Shown here: positions 41,553-50,038 of the stretch, in pieces
Layout of the letters: each line of letters begins with the position of its first letter
How positions within the stretch are numbered: position 1 is the first letter of the stretch
Source: Actinobacteria bacterium 69-20
GTDB taxonomy: Bacteria; Actinomycetota; Actinomycetes; Mycobacteriales; Nakamurellaceae
Length of the DNA: 52,671 nt
Assembly: GCA_001897425.1 (NCBI GenBank)
Contig: MKSW01000028.1
Coordinates: forward strand, 1-52,671
Direction: 5' to 3'
Position numbers and translations under genes: made by a program
Notes under the pieces: model-generated
Databases searched by the model: none
Told to the model about the DNA's origin: nothing
What the model saw: the letters and a program-made list of their open reading frames with translations, nothing else

Positions 41553-42530
41553 GTGCTGAAGCGACCCACCCTGGACACGGTGGCGCAACAGTGCGGCGTG
41601 TCGACTTCGACTGTGTCTCGCGCACTTTCGCGTCCTGAGTTCGTGAAACCAGCTGTGCGAGAACGGATCCTCGCCGCAGCGACGCAGATCGGTTACCGGC
41701 CCAACAAGATGGCACGCGGCCTCGCGACGGGCCGGCTGGGCCGGTTGGGCCTGCTCGTGCCGGACGTGGCGAACCCGTTCTTCACCGAGTTGCTTCGGGT
41801 GGTGCACCACGTCGCATCCACAACGGCACGGTGTTCGCTGCTGATCGTCAACAGCGACGAACGACCCGGCGAAGAGGCCGATCTCATTGCCGGCCTGTCG
41901 GAGGAAGTGGACGGCGTGATCGTCGCATCGCCACGTGCGCCCACGAGTGCGCTGACGCAGGCGGTCGACGGGACGCCGGTGGTGTTCATCAATCGGCCCA
42001 TCACGGGGTACGACGCAGTGCTCATCGAATACGAGGACGCGATTGTGCAGGCCGGCGAGCACCTCATCGCGGAGGGGCACGAGACTATCGCGCTGGTACG
42101 CGGCCCATCAGCATCGTGGGCCGCCGCCCAACGAGCCAATGCGTTGACTCGATGGGCCAAGGGGCGACGGGTGCGGTTGATCGATCTGGGAGCGGGAGCG
42201 CCGACCTTCGAGGCCGGCCTCGATTCCGTGCGCCGCATCATCGACGGCGATGCCACCGCGGTGGTCGCTTACGACGACATGGTTGCCAGCGGCGTCATTG
42301 CAGGCCTGCACGCGGCGGGCCGCAGTGTGCCGGGTGATATTGCCGTGGTCGGATGCGACGACACCCTGCTCGCGAGGCTGCTGACCCCGGCGATGACAAC
42401 CGTGAGTCCGCCGTACGCGCAGATCGGCGTGGCGGCGATGAATCTGCTCAACGCCCGGATCGACGATCCGACCGCGCCGGCACGGCGAATCAAACTCCCG
42501 TGCACTCTGGTGATCCGAGAATCTTCCTAG
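41553..42530 (+). CDS. LacI-family transcriptional repressor of the uronate operon
   Basis: The 325-residue protein has an N-terminal LacI HTH (TLDTVAQQCGVSTSTVSRALS, residues 6-26), hinge region near 48-60 and a periplasmic-binding-like sensor domain (about 62-320) with LGLLVPDVANPFFTELL. It is divergent from the transport/catabolic operon, with two identical operators between them, so it most likely represses that operon and perhaps itself until a pathway intermediate binds. AAAGGCGG precedes the GTG start. No GntR-type UxuR/KdgR regulator is present. Confidence 0.9.
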   Translation: MLKRPTLDTVAQQCGVSTSTVSRALSRPEFVKPAVRERILAAATQIGYRPNKMARGLATGRLGRLGLLVPDVANPFFTELLRVVHHVASTTARCSLLIVNSDERPGEEADLIAGLSEEVDGVIVASPRAPTSALTQAVDGTPVVFINRPITGYDAVLIEYEDAIVQAGEHLIAEGHETIALVRGPSASWAAAQRANALTRWAKGRRVRLIDLGAGAPTFEAGLDSVRRIIDGDATAVVAYDDMVASGVIAGLHAAGRSVPGDIAVVGCDDTLLARLLTPAMTTVSPPYAQIGVAAMNLLNARIDDPTAPARRIKLPCTLVIRESS

Positions 42531-42544
42531 CGCACGGGGCCGCA

Positions 42545-42655
42545 GTCGAACTGCTGGCGACCGTCGATCTCGGCCCAGAAATCGAGGGCCTGGATGGATA
42601 CGAACTCCGCATGCGGCTGGCGACGATCGAGCCTGTCAGAATTTTCGGCCCGGGC
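42545..42655 (+). pseudogene. Remnant of a cupin-domain protein
   Basis: Just after the LacI stop, one frame reads VELLATVDLGPEIEGLDGY then ELRMRLATIEP and IFGPG, the typical opening of small cupin proteins. The metal-binding histidines and the rest of the barrel are absent, and there is no proper start. It looks like the 5' part of a deleted gene, perhaps once linked to uronate metabolism since cupins often join such operons. Confidence 0.45.
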
Positions 42656-42685
42656 ACGCGCCCCCGGCAGTTCGGACAGCCTGCC

Positions 42686-42736
42686 GCGTGCATGTAGCAG
42701 CATTCCGCCCGATATGTCCCAGTTACACGCACACCC
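42686..42736. repeat. Copy B of the 51-nt convergent-gap element
   Basis: This stretch aligns without gaps to 27429-27479 at 36 of 51 positions, including a shared GCAGCATT. It is followed by a small CACAC/GTGTG hairpin (about 42730-42743). It too lies between convergent genes (LacI regulator and hydrolase). Confidence 0.5.
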
Positions 42737-42770
42737 CGGTGTGTGACGGCAGTGGTGCACCAACGGTCGC

Positions 42771-44534
42771 CTACTCGCCGTTCGGGAGGGTCGCGAGCAG
42801 GGCGCGCAGGTGGGCCGTCTCGGCCGGGGTCCAGCCCGGGGGCTGGGTAACGGCGGCGAAGGCGTTCGCGTAATCCAGGGTGTACGTGTGGCCGCTGCCG
42901 GCTGGCATGTCGGTGGAGAAGATGATGTCCATGGTCACCTGCCAGAACGTGACGAGCGGGATCCACGTCATGGCCACGGTGCGGCCCGGCAGCGCGGGCT
43001 CGGCGAGCCAGGCCGGTCGGTCGAACAGCAGGCTCGGCGACCACCACACGATGGGGTCGTTGACGTGCTGCAGGTAGACGACCGACGGCCGGGCGGACGC
43101 AGGCAAGTCATCCGCCGCGGTGACGAAGCACACGGCCGCGCACCCGTCGATCGACGGCCGCTGCTCCGGCGAGCCGGCTAAGCGGTCGTCGGTCAGCGTG
43201 CGCCACAGCGAGGTGAAATTGGGGGTGCCGGCCCACACCGCCCCGTCCGCCCGCGTCTGGACATCGGCCAGTGAGCCGAAGGCGCCCTGGCTGCCGTAGG
43301 CGCCGAGACTCTCGCCGGTGACGATGAGCTTCGGCCGCTGATCAGCGGGCCGCTTCGCCCACGCGGCGTGCACGGCGTCGAAGAGGACCTTTCCCGCCGC
43401 GGTCGGCGTGTCCCGATCGGTGAGGAATGCGACGGTGCTCGGCAGGAACGAGTACTGCATGGCGGCGATCGCGGTGTTTCCGCCCCACATGTACTCGATC
43501 GCGGCGGCCGCGTCCTCGTTGACCCATCCGCGGCCGGTGGTGGTGACGACCACGAGCACGGCGCGGTTGAATGCGCCGGTCCGGTCAAGCTCGGCCACCA
43601 CCAGCTTCGCCTCGTCGCGCAACGACGGGGCGGAGTCGGTGCCGGCGTACACCCGGATCGGCTGCACGGCCGGCGCCTGGCGATAGGCGCTGAGCTGCGC
43701 GACAGTTGGGCCGGACGAGACGAACGTGCGGCCTTCCCTGCCGAGATCGGTCCAGCGCACGAGCGACGCCGCCGAGCCGGACCGCTCCATGGTCTGCGGC
43801 GGCCGGGCACCGGGCGCCGTGCCGCTGTCGGTGAGCGAGAACGATGCGCCGGCAACCTTGTTCACCACCGGCAGCAGCGCGTTCGACAACGTCGTGACGA
43901 GCAGGAACGCTACGAGCGCGGCCGCGAGGAGCTTGGCGACCGGCAGCGGGACCCAGCGCGCACCGAACCGGCCGATGCGGCGGGTCACCCAGCGCAGCGA
44001 ACGTGCGCCGGTGAGAACCGCCCGGCTGAGCGCGAACGCGATCAGCAGCACCAGCGCGTAGAAGTTCGCGTCGTCCCGGTTGGTGTGCGTGACCTCCCGC
44101 ACCTGGTACTGCCAGACCGCGCCGAGCACTCCGAACAGCGGGATCAGCACCCACGCCGACACGATCAGTGACCGCTTGACCATCCACCGACGATGGGGCT
44201 TGGCCAGCGGCCGGAACCCGAATTTGCGCAGCGCCCAGCCGACGATCACGCCGACGGCGTACCCCGTCACCGTGCAAATACCGCTCGCCACGCCCTGCAG
44301 ATACCAGGCCCGCGGCAGCAGCGACGGCGCCATCGACAGGCAGAAGAAGACCAGGCCGACGGCCATGCCGCCCACGCTCAGCGAGGAGAAGACGCGGCGC
44401 AGATGCCGCCCGAGCGCGCGCACCACCCTGAGCAGAAAACCCAGCACCCGGCGCACGGCGACCGGGATACGGGAGCGGGCCGGCGTGGCCGGGGCGGGGC
44501 GCGGCTCCGCTTGCGGAAACTGCACACCGGTCAC
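42771..44534 (-). CDS. Membrane alpha/beta-hydrolase (Abhydrolase_9 family)
   Basis: The 587-residue protein has several membrane helices in the first 260 residues, then a soluble hydrolase domain with nucleophile elbow GESLGAYGS, a preceding VVVTTTGRGWV segment and later VNDPIVWW. This is the actinobacterial Abhydrolase_9 layout of an N-terminal membrane domain plus C-terminal hydrolase; substrate unknown. The frame is open to 44606, but the GTG at 44534 is preferred: a TACTAT -10 lies 8 bases upstream, pointing to an almost leaderless transcript. Confidence 0.8.
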   Translation of the reverse strand: MTGVQFPQAEPRPAPATPARSRIPVAVRRVLGFLLRVVRALGRHLRRVFSSLSVGGMAVGLVFFCLSMAPSLLPRAWYLQGVASGICTVTGYAVGVIVGWALRKFGFRPLAKPHRRWMVKRSLIVSAWVLIPLFGVLGAVWQYQVREVTHTNRDDANFYALVLLIAFALSRAVLTGARSLRWVTRRIGRFGARWVPLPVAKLLAAALVAFLLVTTLSNALLPVVNKVAGASFSLTDSGTAPGARPPQTMERSGSAASLVRWTDLGREGRTFVSSGPTVAQLSAYRQAPAVQPIRVYAGTDSAPSLRDEAKLVVAELDRTGAFNRAVLVVVTTTGRGWVNEDAAAAIEYMWGGNTAIAAMQYSFLPSTVAFLTDRDTPTAAGKVLFDAVHAAWAKRPADQRPKLIVTGESLGAYGSQGAFGSLADVQTRADGAVWAGTPNFTSLWRTLTDDRLAGSPEQRPSIDGCAAVCFVTAADDLPASARPSVVYLQHVNDPIVWWSPSLLFDRPAWLAEPALPGRTVAMTWIPLVTFWQVTMDIIFSTDMPAGSGHTYTLDYANAFAAVTQPPGWTPAETAHLRALLATLPNGE

Positions 44535-44542
44535 GAAAAACC

Positions 44543-44548
44543 ATAGTA
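44543..44548 (-). promoter_or_regulatory. -10 element giving a near-leaderless start of the hydrolase gene
   Basis: TACTAT on the minus strand ends 8 bases before the GTG at 44534, so transcription should begin 2-3 bases before the start codon. Leaderless mRNAs are common in actinobacteria. No clear -35 is present. Confidence 0.5.
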
Positions 44549-44612
44549 CCGGCCGATTTTCGTGGTCGGCGCGGGCCGGCCCGGCTGCCGACGGGCGGCG
44601 GGTCACCTTGTT

Positions 44613-44668
44613 TCGGGTATGACGCGGTTCGCGGCCGGCCGCCAGGCCGCGAACCGCGTCATACCCGA
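44613..44668. repeat. Perfect 24-bp inverted repeat
   Basis: Bases 44613-44636 are the exact reverse complement of 44645-44668, with an 8-base loop. Each arm contains the CGGGTATGACG motif that recurs elsewhere in the window. It could form a very stable hairpin but lies between divergent starts, not at a gene end. Confidence 0.95.
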
Positions 44669-44910
44669 TGACACTGCGGCCGACACCGTGGAGTGCGACG
44701 AACGGGTGAAGTGGCCAAGATCATGCGCCGGAGGCACACTGAATTGTGTACGGAACTTCGCCGACGCACGTCGTCATGGTCGCGAGATCCGGGCCGCAGG
44801 GGCCGGGGGCGGCGGCCAGCGCGCCGACGTATCGCCACTGAGGTGGGCGGCGCTTCCTGCGCCCCGGCGTCTTCGCGACACCCGCCCGCCACGCTGACGG
44901 GAGGATCGGG

Positions 44911-47900
44911 ATGCGTCTTTCGATCACGGGGACCCGCAGGCCGCTGTCCGGCACCGTGCGCGTGCCCAATTCCAAGTACCACGCCCACCGCGCGTTGATC
45001 CTGGCGTCGCTGGCGCCGGGGACCAGCACCATCATCGGCCTCACCCAGGCCAAACATGTGGCGTACACGGTCGACCTGCTGCGCGGCCTCGGTGTGCGCG
45101 TCGTCCGCCGCGGCGATCGGTTCGTCATAGACGGTGGCGGTTACCACCCGGTCAGTGACGTGGTGAGCGCGGGCAGTTCGGGGAGCACGCTGTATTTCAC
45201 CCTCGGGCTGGCCTGCCTGGCCGACGCGCCGATCACCGTCACCGGCCAGAAGTACTTCCGGCGCCGCCCGGTCGCGCCCCTGCTCCGCGCGCTGACCGAG
45301 ATGGGCGTGCGGCTGGACTCGGCGGACGGCTGCCCGCCGGTACGCGTCCGGCCCGGGCGGCCGACCGGCGGGACGGTGCACATCTCGGGCTCGCTGTCGC
45401 AATGGATCTCGGGCCTGCTGCTGCTGGCGCCGTTCGCGACCGGACGGACCGTGATCGAGATCGATGACGAGCCGAACGAGCGCCCGTACCTGAAGCTCAC
45501 CGTCGACATGATGCGAAAATTCGGCCTGACGGTGGCGCATTCGGCGGATTGGCGGCGCTTCGAGATCGAGCCGGACCAGCAGGCGGTGCCCACCACCATC
45601 CAGCTGCCACCGGATCTCGGCTCCGCGGCGTTCGGGTTCGCGACGGCCGCGCTGCACCCGTCGGACATCGTGTTCCAGGGCCTGCCCTCGCTGCACGCCG
45701 CGGACCATCCGGAGGCTGCCGTGCTGGACATCGTGCAGCGCATGGGGTTGTCGCTGACGGCCGGCCCTGAGGCGACCGTGCGCGCCCGGCACGACGGATC
45801 CCGGCTCGCGCCGACCACGATGGACTGCCGGGACATCCCCGATCTGCTCCCGGTGCTCTCCGCGATGGCGGCGTTCGCGGACGGGACCACGGTGTTCGAG
45901 AACATCAGCCACGTGCGGCTGAAGGAATCCGATCGCGCGTCGGCGATGCTGCAGCTGAATCGGATGGGCGCCGATCTGGAACTTCAGGGCGATCGCCTTG
46001 TGGTGCACGGGGTCCCGAGTTTGCGCGGCGCGGACGTGTCCAGCTTCAACGACCACCGGGTGCTCATGTCGCTCGCGGTGGCGGCCACCCGCGCGATCGG
46101 GCGGACCACGCTCACCTACCCCAACGCCTACCGGATCTCCTACCCCGAGTTCCTGGACGCGATGACGACGATCGGGTTGGACATGGCCGTGCAGCCGGGG
46201 GCGGCTCCGTCTGCGGGGCGCCGGGCCGGGCCGTCGCCCGCGCGCATCTCCGATGTGCGTCGGACCCCGGACCAGTGGGTGCGCCGCTGGGCGACGGAGC
46301 GGCCGCACGACGTGGCGCTGGTGGACGTGCGGCCCGGGCGGATGCGCTCCTACACCTGGCAGGAGATCGTGGAGCGCGCCGACCGGCTGGCGTCCGCGCT
46401 GCTCGGGCTGGGGGTGCAGCCGGGCGAGCGGGTCGCCTACCAACTGCCGAACTGGTGCGAGTTCGTGGTGGTGTCGCTGGCGACCATGCAGATCGGCGCG
46501 GTGTGCTGCCCGCTGATGCCGATCTTCCGGCAGCGTGAGGTCTCTTTCGCCCTACGCCGGTCCGCGGCCCGGGTGCTGGTGATCCCGCAGGAGTTCCGCG
46601 GGCGCAACTACGTGACGGAGACGGCGGCGATGGTCGCGGAGGCGGCTGCCGGGTCCGTTGGCGGGGACGACGGCGACTCGCTGGCCCTGCAGCACGTGGT
46701 CGTGGTCCCGGCGTCGGACGCGGACTCTGATTCGGGTACGGCCGGGCCGGCGGAGATCGCCGCTCCGCTGTGGGGTGGCGGATCGGTGGTGTGGCACAGC
46801 TACCCCGAGTTGATGGCGGGCGCCGAGGTCAATGCCGATCTGCTGGCGTCACGTCGGCCCACCGCGGAGATGACGGCGCAGCTCCTGTTCACCTCTGGCA
46901 CGTCCGGCGAGCCGAAGGGTGTCCTGCACCGGTTCGAGGCGCTGACCCGCGCGGCGCTCATGGAGGCCGAGCACCTGGGCCTGTCGGCGCGGGACGCCAT
47001 CTACATCCCGTCCCCGCTCGCGCACCAGACGGGCTTCCTATACGGGATGTGGCTGGCGCTGGTGCTCGGCTCACGACAGGTGATCCAGGGCATCTGGAAC
47101 GGGTCCCACGCGCTGCGCGTGCTGCGCGAGACGCGATGCACGTTCGTGCAGGCGGCGACGCCGTTCCTGGCCGACCTGGTGACCGCGGTGGGCGACGGCG
47201 ACCGGCCGCCGACCGACCTGCGCATCTTCGTCGCGACCGGTGCCGCCGTGCCGCGCGGGCTCGCGGAACGGGCCACCCGGCAACTGGGCACGGCGGTGTG
47301 CGGCGCCTGGGGCACCACCGAAACCTGCCTCGGCACGCTGTCCGCTCCGGGCGACGAGCCGGTGAAGGTGTGGGGCACGGACGGGCGGCCGCTGCGCGGT
47401 ATCGACGTGCGCATCACCGATGACGAGGGGCGCGTCCTGCCTGTGGGTACGGAGGGCAATTTCGAGTTGCGCGGGCCGACGTTCTTCACCGGCTACCTGG
47501 ATCGGCCGGACTGGACCGCCGCGGCCCTCACCGCGGACGGTTTCTTCCGCACCGGTGATCTCGGCATCTTGGACGCCGACGGGTATATCCGCATCAGCGG
47601 CCGGGTGAAGGATGTGATCAACCGGGGCGGGGAGAAGGTGCCCGTCGCCGAGATCGAGCAGATCCTGTACGACCATCCGGCGGTGCAGGACGTGGCCATC
47701 GTGGCCATGCCGGACGATCGGCTCGGCGAACGCGCCTGCGCCTTCGTCGCGCTCCGACCGCACACGGACCTGTCGTTCCAGGGGATGCAGAAGCTGCTCG
47801 ACGCTCACCAGGTGTCGAAGCACTATTGGCCGGAACGCCTCGAGGTGATCGACAGGATGCCCCGGAATGCGGCGGGCAAGATCCAGAAGTTCGCATTGCG

Positions 47901-47952
47901 GGAACGGGCGCGCGGACTGCGCCCGCAGACGGAGGAGGAGCTCGACAGGTGA
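44911..47952 (+). CDS. EPSP-synthase-like / acyl-CoA ligase fusion (PlmJK-like)
   Basis: The 1013-residue protein joins an EPSP-synthase fold (about 1-427) to an acyl-adenylating ligase (about 455-1010) by an Ala/Pro/Arg linker. In the first half Lys22, Arg27, Arg119, Asp308, Lys338, Glu339 and Asp381-His-Arg are kept. Ser23 is Tyr, the PEP-binding Arg of the NAGTAMR motif is Ser92, and the late Lys is Ile409, so ordinary EPSP chemistry is doubtful. The ligase has TSGTSGEPKG (661-670), GTTE, RTGDLG and catalytic Lys990. A similar fusion is known from cyclohexanecarboxyl-CoA (CHC-CoA) loci (PlmJK of phoslactomycin). It probably dehydrates shikimate and activates the product as CoA thioester. 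GTGA links it to the next gene. Confidence 0.85.
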   Translation: MRLSITGTRRPLSGTVRVPNSKYHAHRALILASLAPGTSTIIGLTQAKHVAYTVDLLRGLGVRVVRRGDRFVIDGGGYHPVSDVVSAGSSGSTLYFTLGLACLADAPITVTGQKYFRRRPVAPLLRALTEMGVRLDSADGCPPVRVRPGRPTGGTVHISGSLSQWISGLLLLAPFATGRTVIEIDDEPNERPYLKLTVDMMRKFGLTVAHSADWRRFEIEPDQQAVPTTIQLPPDLGSAAFGFATAALHPSDIVFQGLPSLHAADHPEAAVLDIVQRMGLSLTAGPEATVRARHDGSRLAPTTMDCRDIPDLLPVLSAMAAFADGTTVFENISHVRLKESDRASAMLQLNRMGADLELQGDRLVVHGVPSLRGADVSSFNDHRVLMSLAVAATRAIGRTTLTYPNAYRISYPEFLDAMTTIGLDMAVQPGAAPSAGRRAGPSPARISDVRRTPDQWVRRWATERPHDVALVDVRPGRMRSYTWQEIVERADRLASALLGLGVQPGERVAYQLPNWCEFVVVSLATMQIGAVCCPLMPIFRQREVSFALRRSAARVLVIPQEFRGRNYVTETAAMVAEAAAGSVGGDDGDSLALQHVVVVPASDADSDSGTAGPAEIAAPLWGGGSVVWHSYPELMAGAEVNADLLASRRPTAEMTAQLLFTSGTSGEPKGVLHRFEALTRAALMEAEHLGLSARDAIYIPSPLAHQTGFLYGMWLALVLGSRQVIQGIWNGSHALRVLRETRCTFVQAATPFLADLVTAVGDGDRPPTDLRIFVATGAAVPRGLAERATRQLGTAVCGAWGTTETCLGTLSAPGDEPVKVWGTDGRPLRGIDVRITDDEGRVLPVGTEGNFELRGPTFFTGYLDRPDWTAAALTADGFFRTGDLGILDADGYIRISGRVKDVINRGGEKVPVAEIEQILYDHPAVQDVAIVAMPDDRLGERACAFVALRPHTDLSFQGMQKLLDAHQVSKHYWPERLEVIDRMPRNAAGKIQKFALRERARGLRPQTEEELDR

Positions 47953-49181
47953 CGGCCGGACATCTCACAGCAGCGACCGCAGGGACCACCGCAGCGACCG
48001 CAGAAAGCCCGCCGGCGGGGTCCGGTGCGGGAGACCCGGTTACATTCAAAGACATGCTCGCCGACGTCCGCGGTTTCGTCACCGGGCCGGGCGAGCGCTA
48101 CGCCGAACGGATCGAACGCGACGGGGCCGTGCCGCCAGACCTGTGGTCGGACTTGAAGTCTCGCGGATACCTGTCGCTGGCGGCGCCGCTCGAGTACGGG
48201 GGCCGGGGCGTGCCGTTCAGCAAGTACCTGGAGCTGATGGAGTGGTTCGCGAGGTCGCACGGCTCGATCCGCATGATCGTGCACGTGGTGAACGGGATCT
48301 GGCGGGCCATCGATCAATTTGCCACCGCGGAGCAGCGGCGCCGCTTCGTGCTGCCGGTGGTGGCGGGCGATATCCGCGTCGCCTTCACGTTGACCGAACC
48401 GACCGCCGGCACCGGCGCGGACCTGCGCTGCTCCGTCGAACGCGATGGGGACACGTACTACCTGTCCGGCGAGAAGCACATGATCACCTTCGGCGTGAAC
48501 TGCGACTACTGGCTGCTGTTCGCGCGCGTCGCAGGGACTCTCGGCGCCGACGGGACCGTTGCGCTGATGGTGCCCCGGGACGTTCCCGGCGTCGCCGTGC
48601 AGAGCATGGCCGAGACCATGGGCGTGCACGGCACCGACCACGCCCACCTGGTCTTCGACCGGGCGCCCGTGCCGGTAGCCAACAGGCTCGGCGCGGCGGG
48701 CGACGGGCTGCAGGTCGCGTTGGGCGGGTTCCTGGTGCCCAGCCGCATCTCGGTGGCCATGAGCTGCGTCGGCCTCGCCCGCCGGGCGCAGGAACTCGCC
48801 GTGCACCGGGCCACCCAGCGGGTGACGTTCGGCAAGCCCCTCTCGCAGCGGCAGGCGATCTCCTTCGCGCTCGCCGAGAACGCGGCGGACATCGAAGCGG
48901 CCCGCGCGCTGGTCCTACACGCGGCGCACGAATGGGAGGCCGGCAGCGACCGGGCACCCGTGCTCTCGTCCATGGCGAAGCTGGTGGCTGTGGACATGCT
49001 CACCCGGGTGACGGACAAGGCACTGCAGGTGCACGGCGGCCTCGGCTACTGGTCGTCCAGCCCGATCGAGCGGGTGTACCGGGACGCCCGGGCGCAACGG
49101 TTCGAGGAGGGCACCAACGAGATCCAGAAGACGGTGATCGCCCGCGATCTGTTCGCGCACGCCGCGGAGATGACGTGGTGA
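47949..49181 (+). CDS. Acyl-CoA dehydrogenase
   Basis: The 410-residue FAD enzyme has the family blocks RVAFTLTEPTAGTGADL and LSGEKHMITFG, the long C-terminal helices (RVTFGKPLSQRQAISFALAE) and LQVHGGLGYWSSSPIERVYRDAR. The catalytic-base region is RFEEGTNEIQ. The first 30 residues are a low-complexity Ala/Thr tail; the conserved part starts near ATG 48054, an alternative start. Within a CHC-CoA-type pathway such an enzyme would act on ring-bearing acyl-CoA intermediates. GTGA overlaps at both ends tie it to its neighbours. Confidence 0.88.
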   Translation: MTAGHLTAATAGTTAATAESPPAGSGAGDPVTFKDMLADVRGFVTGPGERYAERIERDGAVPPDLWSDLKSRGYLSLAAPLEYGGRGVPFSKYLELMEWFARSHGSIRMIVHVVNGIWRAIDQFATAEQRRRFVLPVVAGDIRVAFTLTEPTAGTGADLRCSVERDGDTYYLSGEKHMITFGVNCDYWLLFARVAGTLGADGTVALMVPRDVPGVAVQSMAETMGVHGTDHAHLVFDRAPVPVANRLGAAGDGLQVALGGFLVPSRISVAMSCVGLARRAQELAVHRATQRVTFGKPLSQRQAISFALAENAADIEAARALVLHAAHEWEAGSDRAPVLSSMAKLVAVDMLTRVTDKALQVHGGLGYWSSSPIERVYRDARAQRFEEGTNEIQKTVIARDLFAHAAEMTW

Positions 49182-50038
49182 CGGGCTCCGCCGACGGCAC
49201 GGCCGGCCCCCTCGGCGGCTCCCCCGACATGCCGACCGGCCCGTTCGCTGGAACGGTCACGCTGATCACCGGCGCCTCGCGGGGAATCGGCCGCTCGCTG
49301 GCACTCTCGCTGGCCGCGGACGGCGGGGCGGTGGTGATCAACTATAAGAAGAACGCGGACCTGGCCGAGCAGACCCTGGCCGACGTGCGGGCGATGGGCG
49401 GCAGCGGGATCTGCGTGCAGGCCGACGTCGAGCAGCCGGAGGACATCGACCGGCTGTTCGCCGCGGCCGCGGCGGAGTTCGGCCGGTTGGACTTCTTCAT
49501 CTCCAACGCGGCGGCCAGTTCGTTCAAGAAGATCCTCGACCTCGGCCCGCACCACCTCGACCGCTCCTTCGCGATGAACGTGCGCGCGTTCGTGCTCGGC
49601 GCGCAGCGGGCCGTGCCGTTGATGGACCGTGGCGGTCGCATCGTGGCCCTGTCCAGCTACGGGAGCGCCCGCGCCTACCCCACCTACGCGAACCTCGGTT
49701 CCGCCAAGGCGGCGATCGAGGCGTGGGTGCGGTACATGGCCGTCGAGTTCGCCCCGCACGGCATCAATGTGAACGCCGTCAACGGCGGGATCATCGAATC
49801 CGACTCGTCGAAATACTTCTATGACGTCCCCGGCATGCCCCCGCTGGACGACGTGCTGGCGAAGGTGCCGAAGGGCCGAATGGGCACCGTGCGGGAGGTC
49901 TCCGACGCCGTGCTGTTCCTGCTGTCCCGCGCCTCGGAGTACATCACCGGCCAGGTGCTGGTGGTCGACGGCGGCCTGTCCGTGGTCGCGCCACCGTTCT
50001 ACTCGGACGCCGGGCCGGAGCTGGCGCTGGATGTGTGA
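49178..50038 (+). CDS. SDR enoyl-thioester reductase, ChcA/FabL-like
   Basis: The 286-residue SDR has TGASRGIG (31-38), then NYKKNADLAEQ and SNAAASSFKKILDLGPHHL. The active site is Tyr170-x6-Lys177 (TYANLGSAK) rather than the Tyr-x3-Lys of ketoreductases; Y-x6-K is the mark of enoyl reductases such as FabI and FabL. From memory this pattern matches ChcA, the 1-cyclohexenylcarbonyl-CoA reductase of Streptomyces collinus, which reduces ring double bonds using NADPH. The N-terminal 24 residues are a Gly/Pro tail. It overlaps the dehydrogenase by GTGA and the next gene by 8 bases. Confidence 0.84.
   Translation: MTGSADGTAGPLGGSPDMPTGPFAGTVTLITGASRGIGRSLALSLAADGGAVVINYKKNADLAEQTLADVRAMGGSGICVQADVEQPEDIDRLFAAAAAEFGRLDFFISNAAASSFKKILDLGPHHLDRSFAMNVRAFVLGAQRAVPLMDRGGRIVALSSYGSARAYPTYANLGSAKAAIEAWVRYMAVEFAPHGINVNAVNGGIIESDSSKYFYDVPGMPPLDDVLAKVPKGRMGTVREVSDAVLFLLSRASEYITGQVLVVDGGLSVVAPPFYSDAGPELALDV

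Larger units (their letters stand above)
44535..44910. other. Divergent 376-bp intergenic region
   Basis: No gene is supported here. It contains the hydrolase -10, the perfect 24-bp inverted repeat, and a smaller ACAC-TGAATT-GTGT palindrome at 44736-44749 that could be an operator for the CHC-type gene cluster. A strong GGGAGGA ribosome site (about 44899-44905) precedes the fusion gene at 44911. Confidence 0.55.

Noticed and set aside
44911-46192. Annotation of the first domain as housekeeping aroA
   Set aside because: Key active-site residues differ and it is fused to a CoA ligase within a CHC-type cluster.
44659-46443. 594-residue minus-strand frame antisense to the EPSP-like domain
   Set aside because: It is the complement of a well-recognised protein and reads as a low-complexity shadow.
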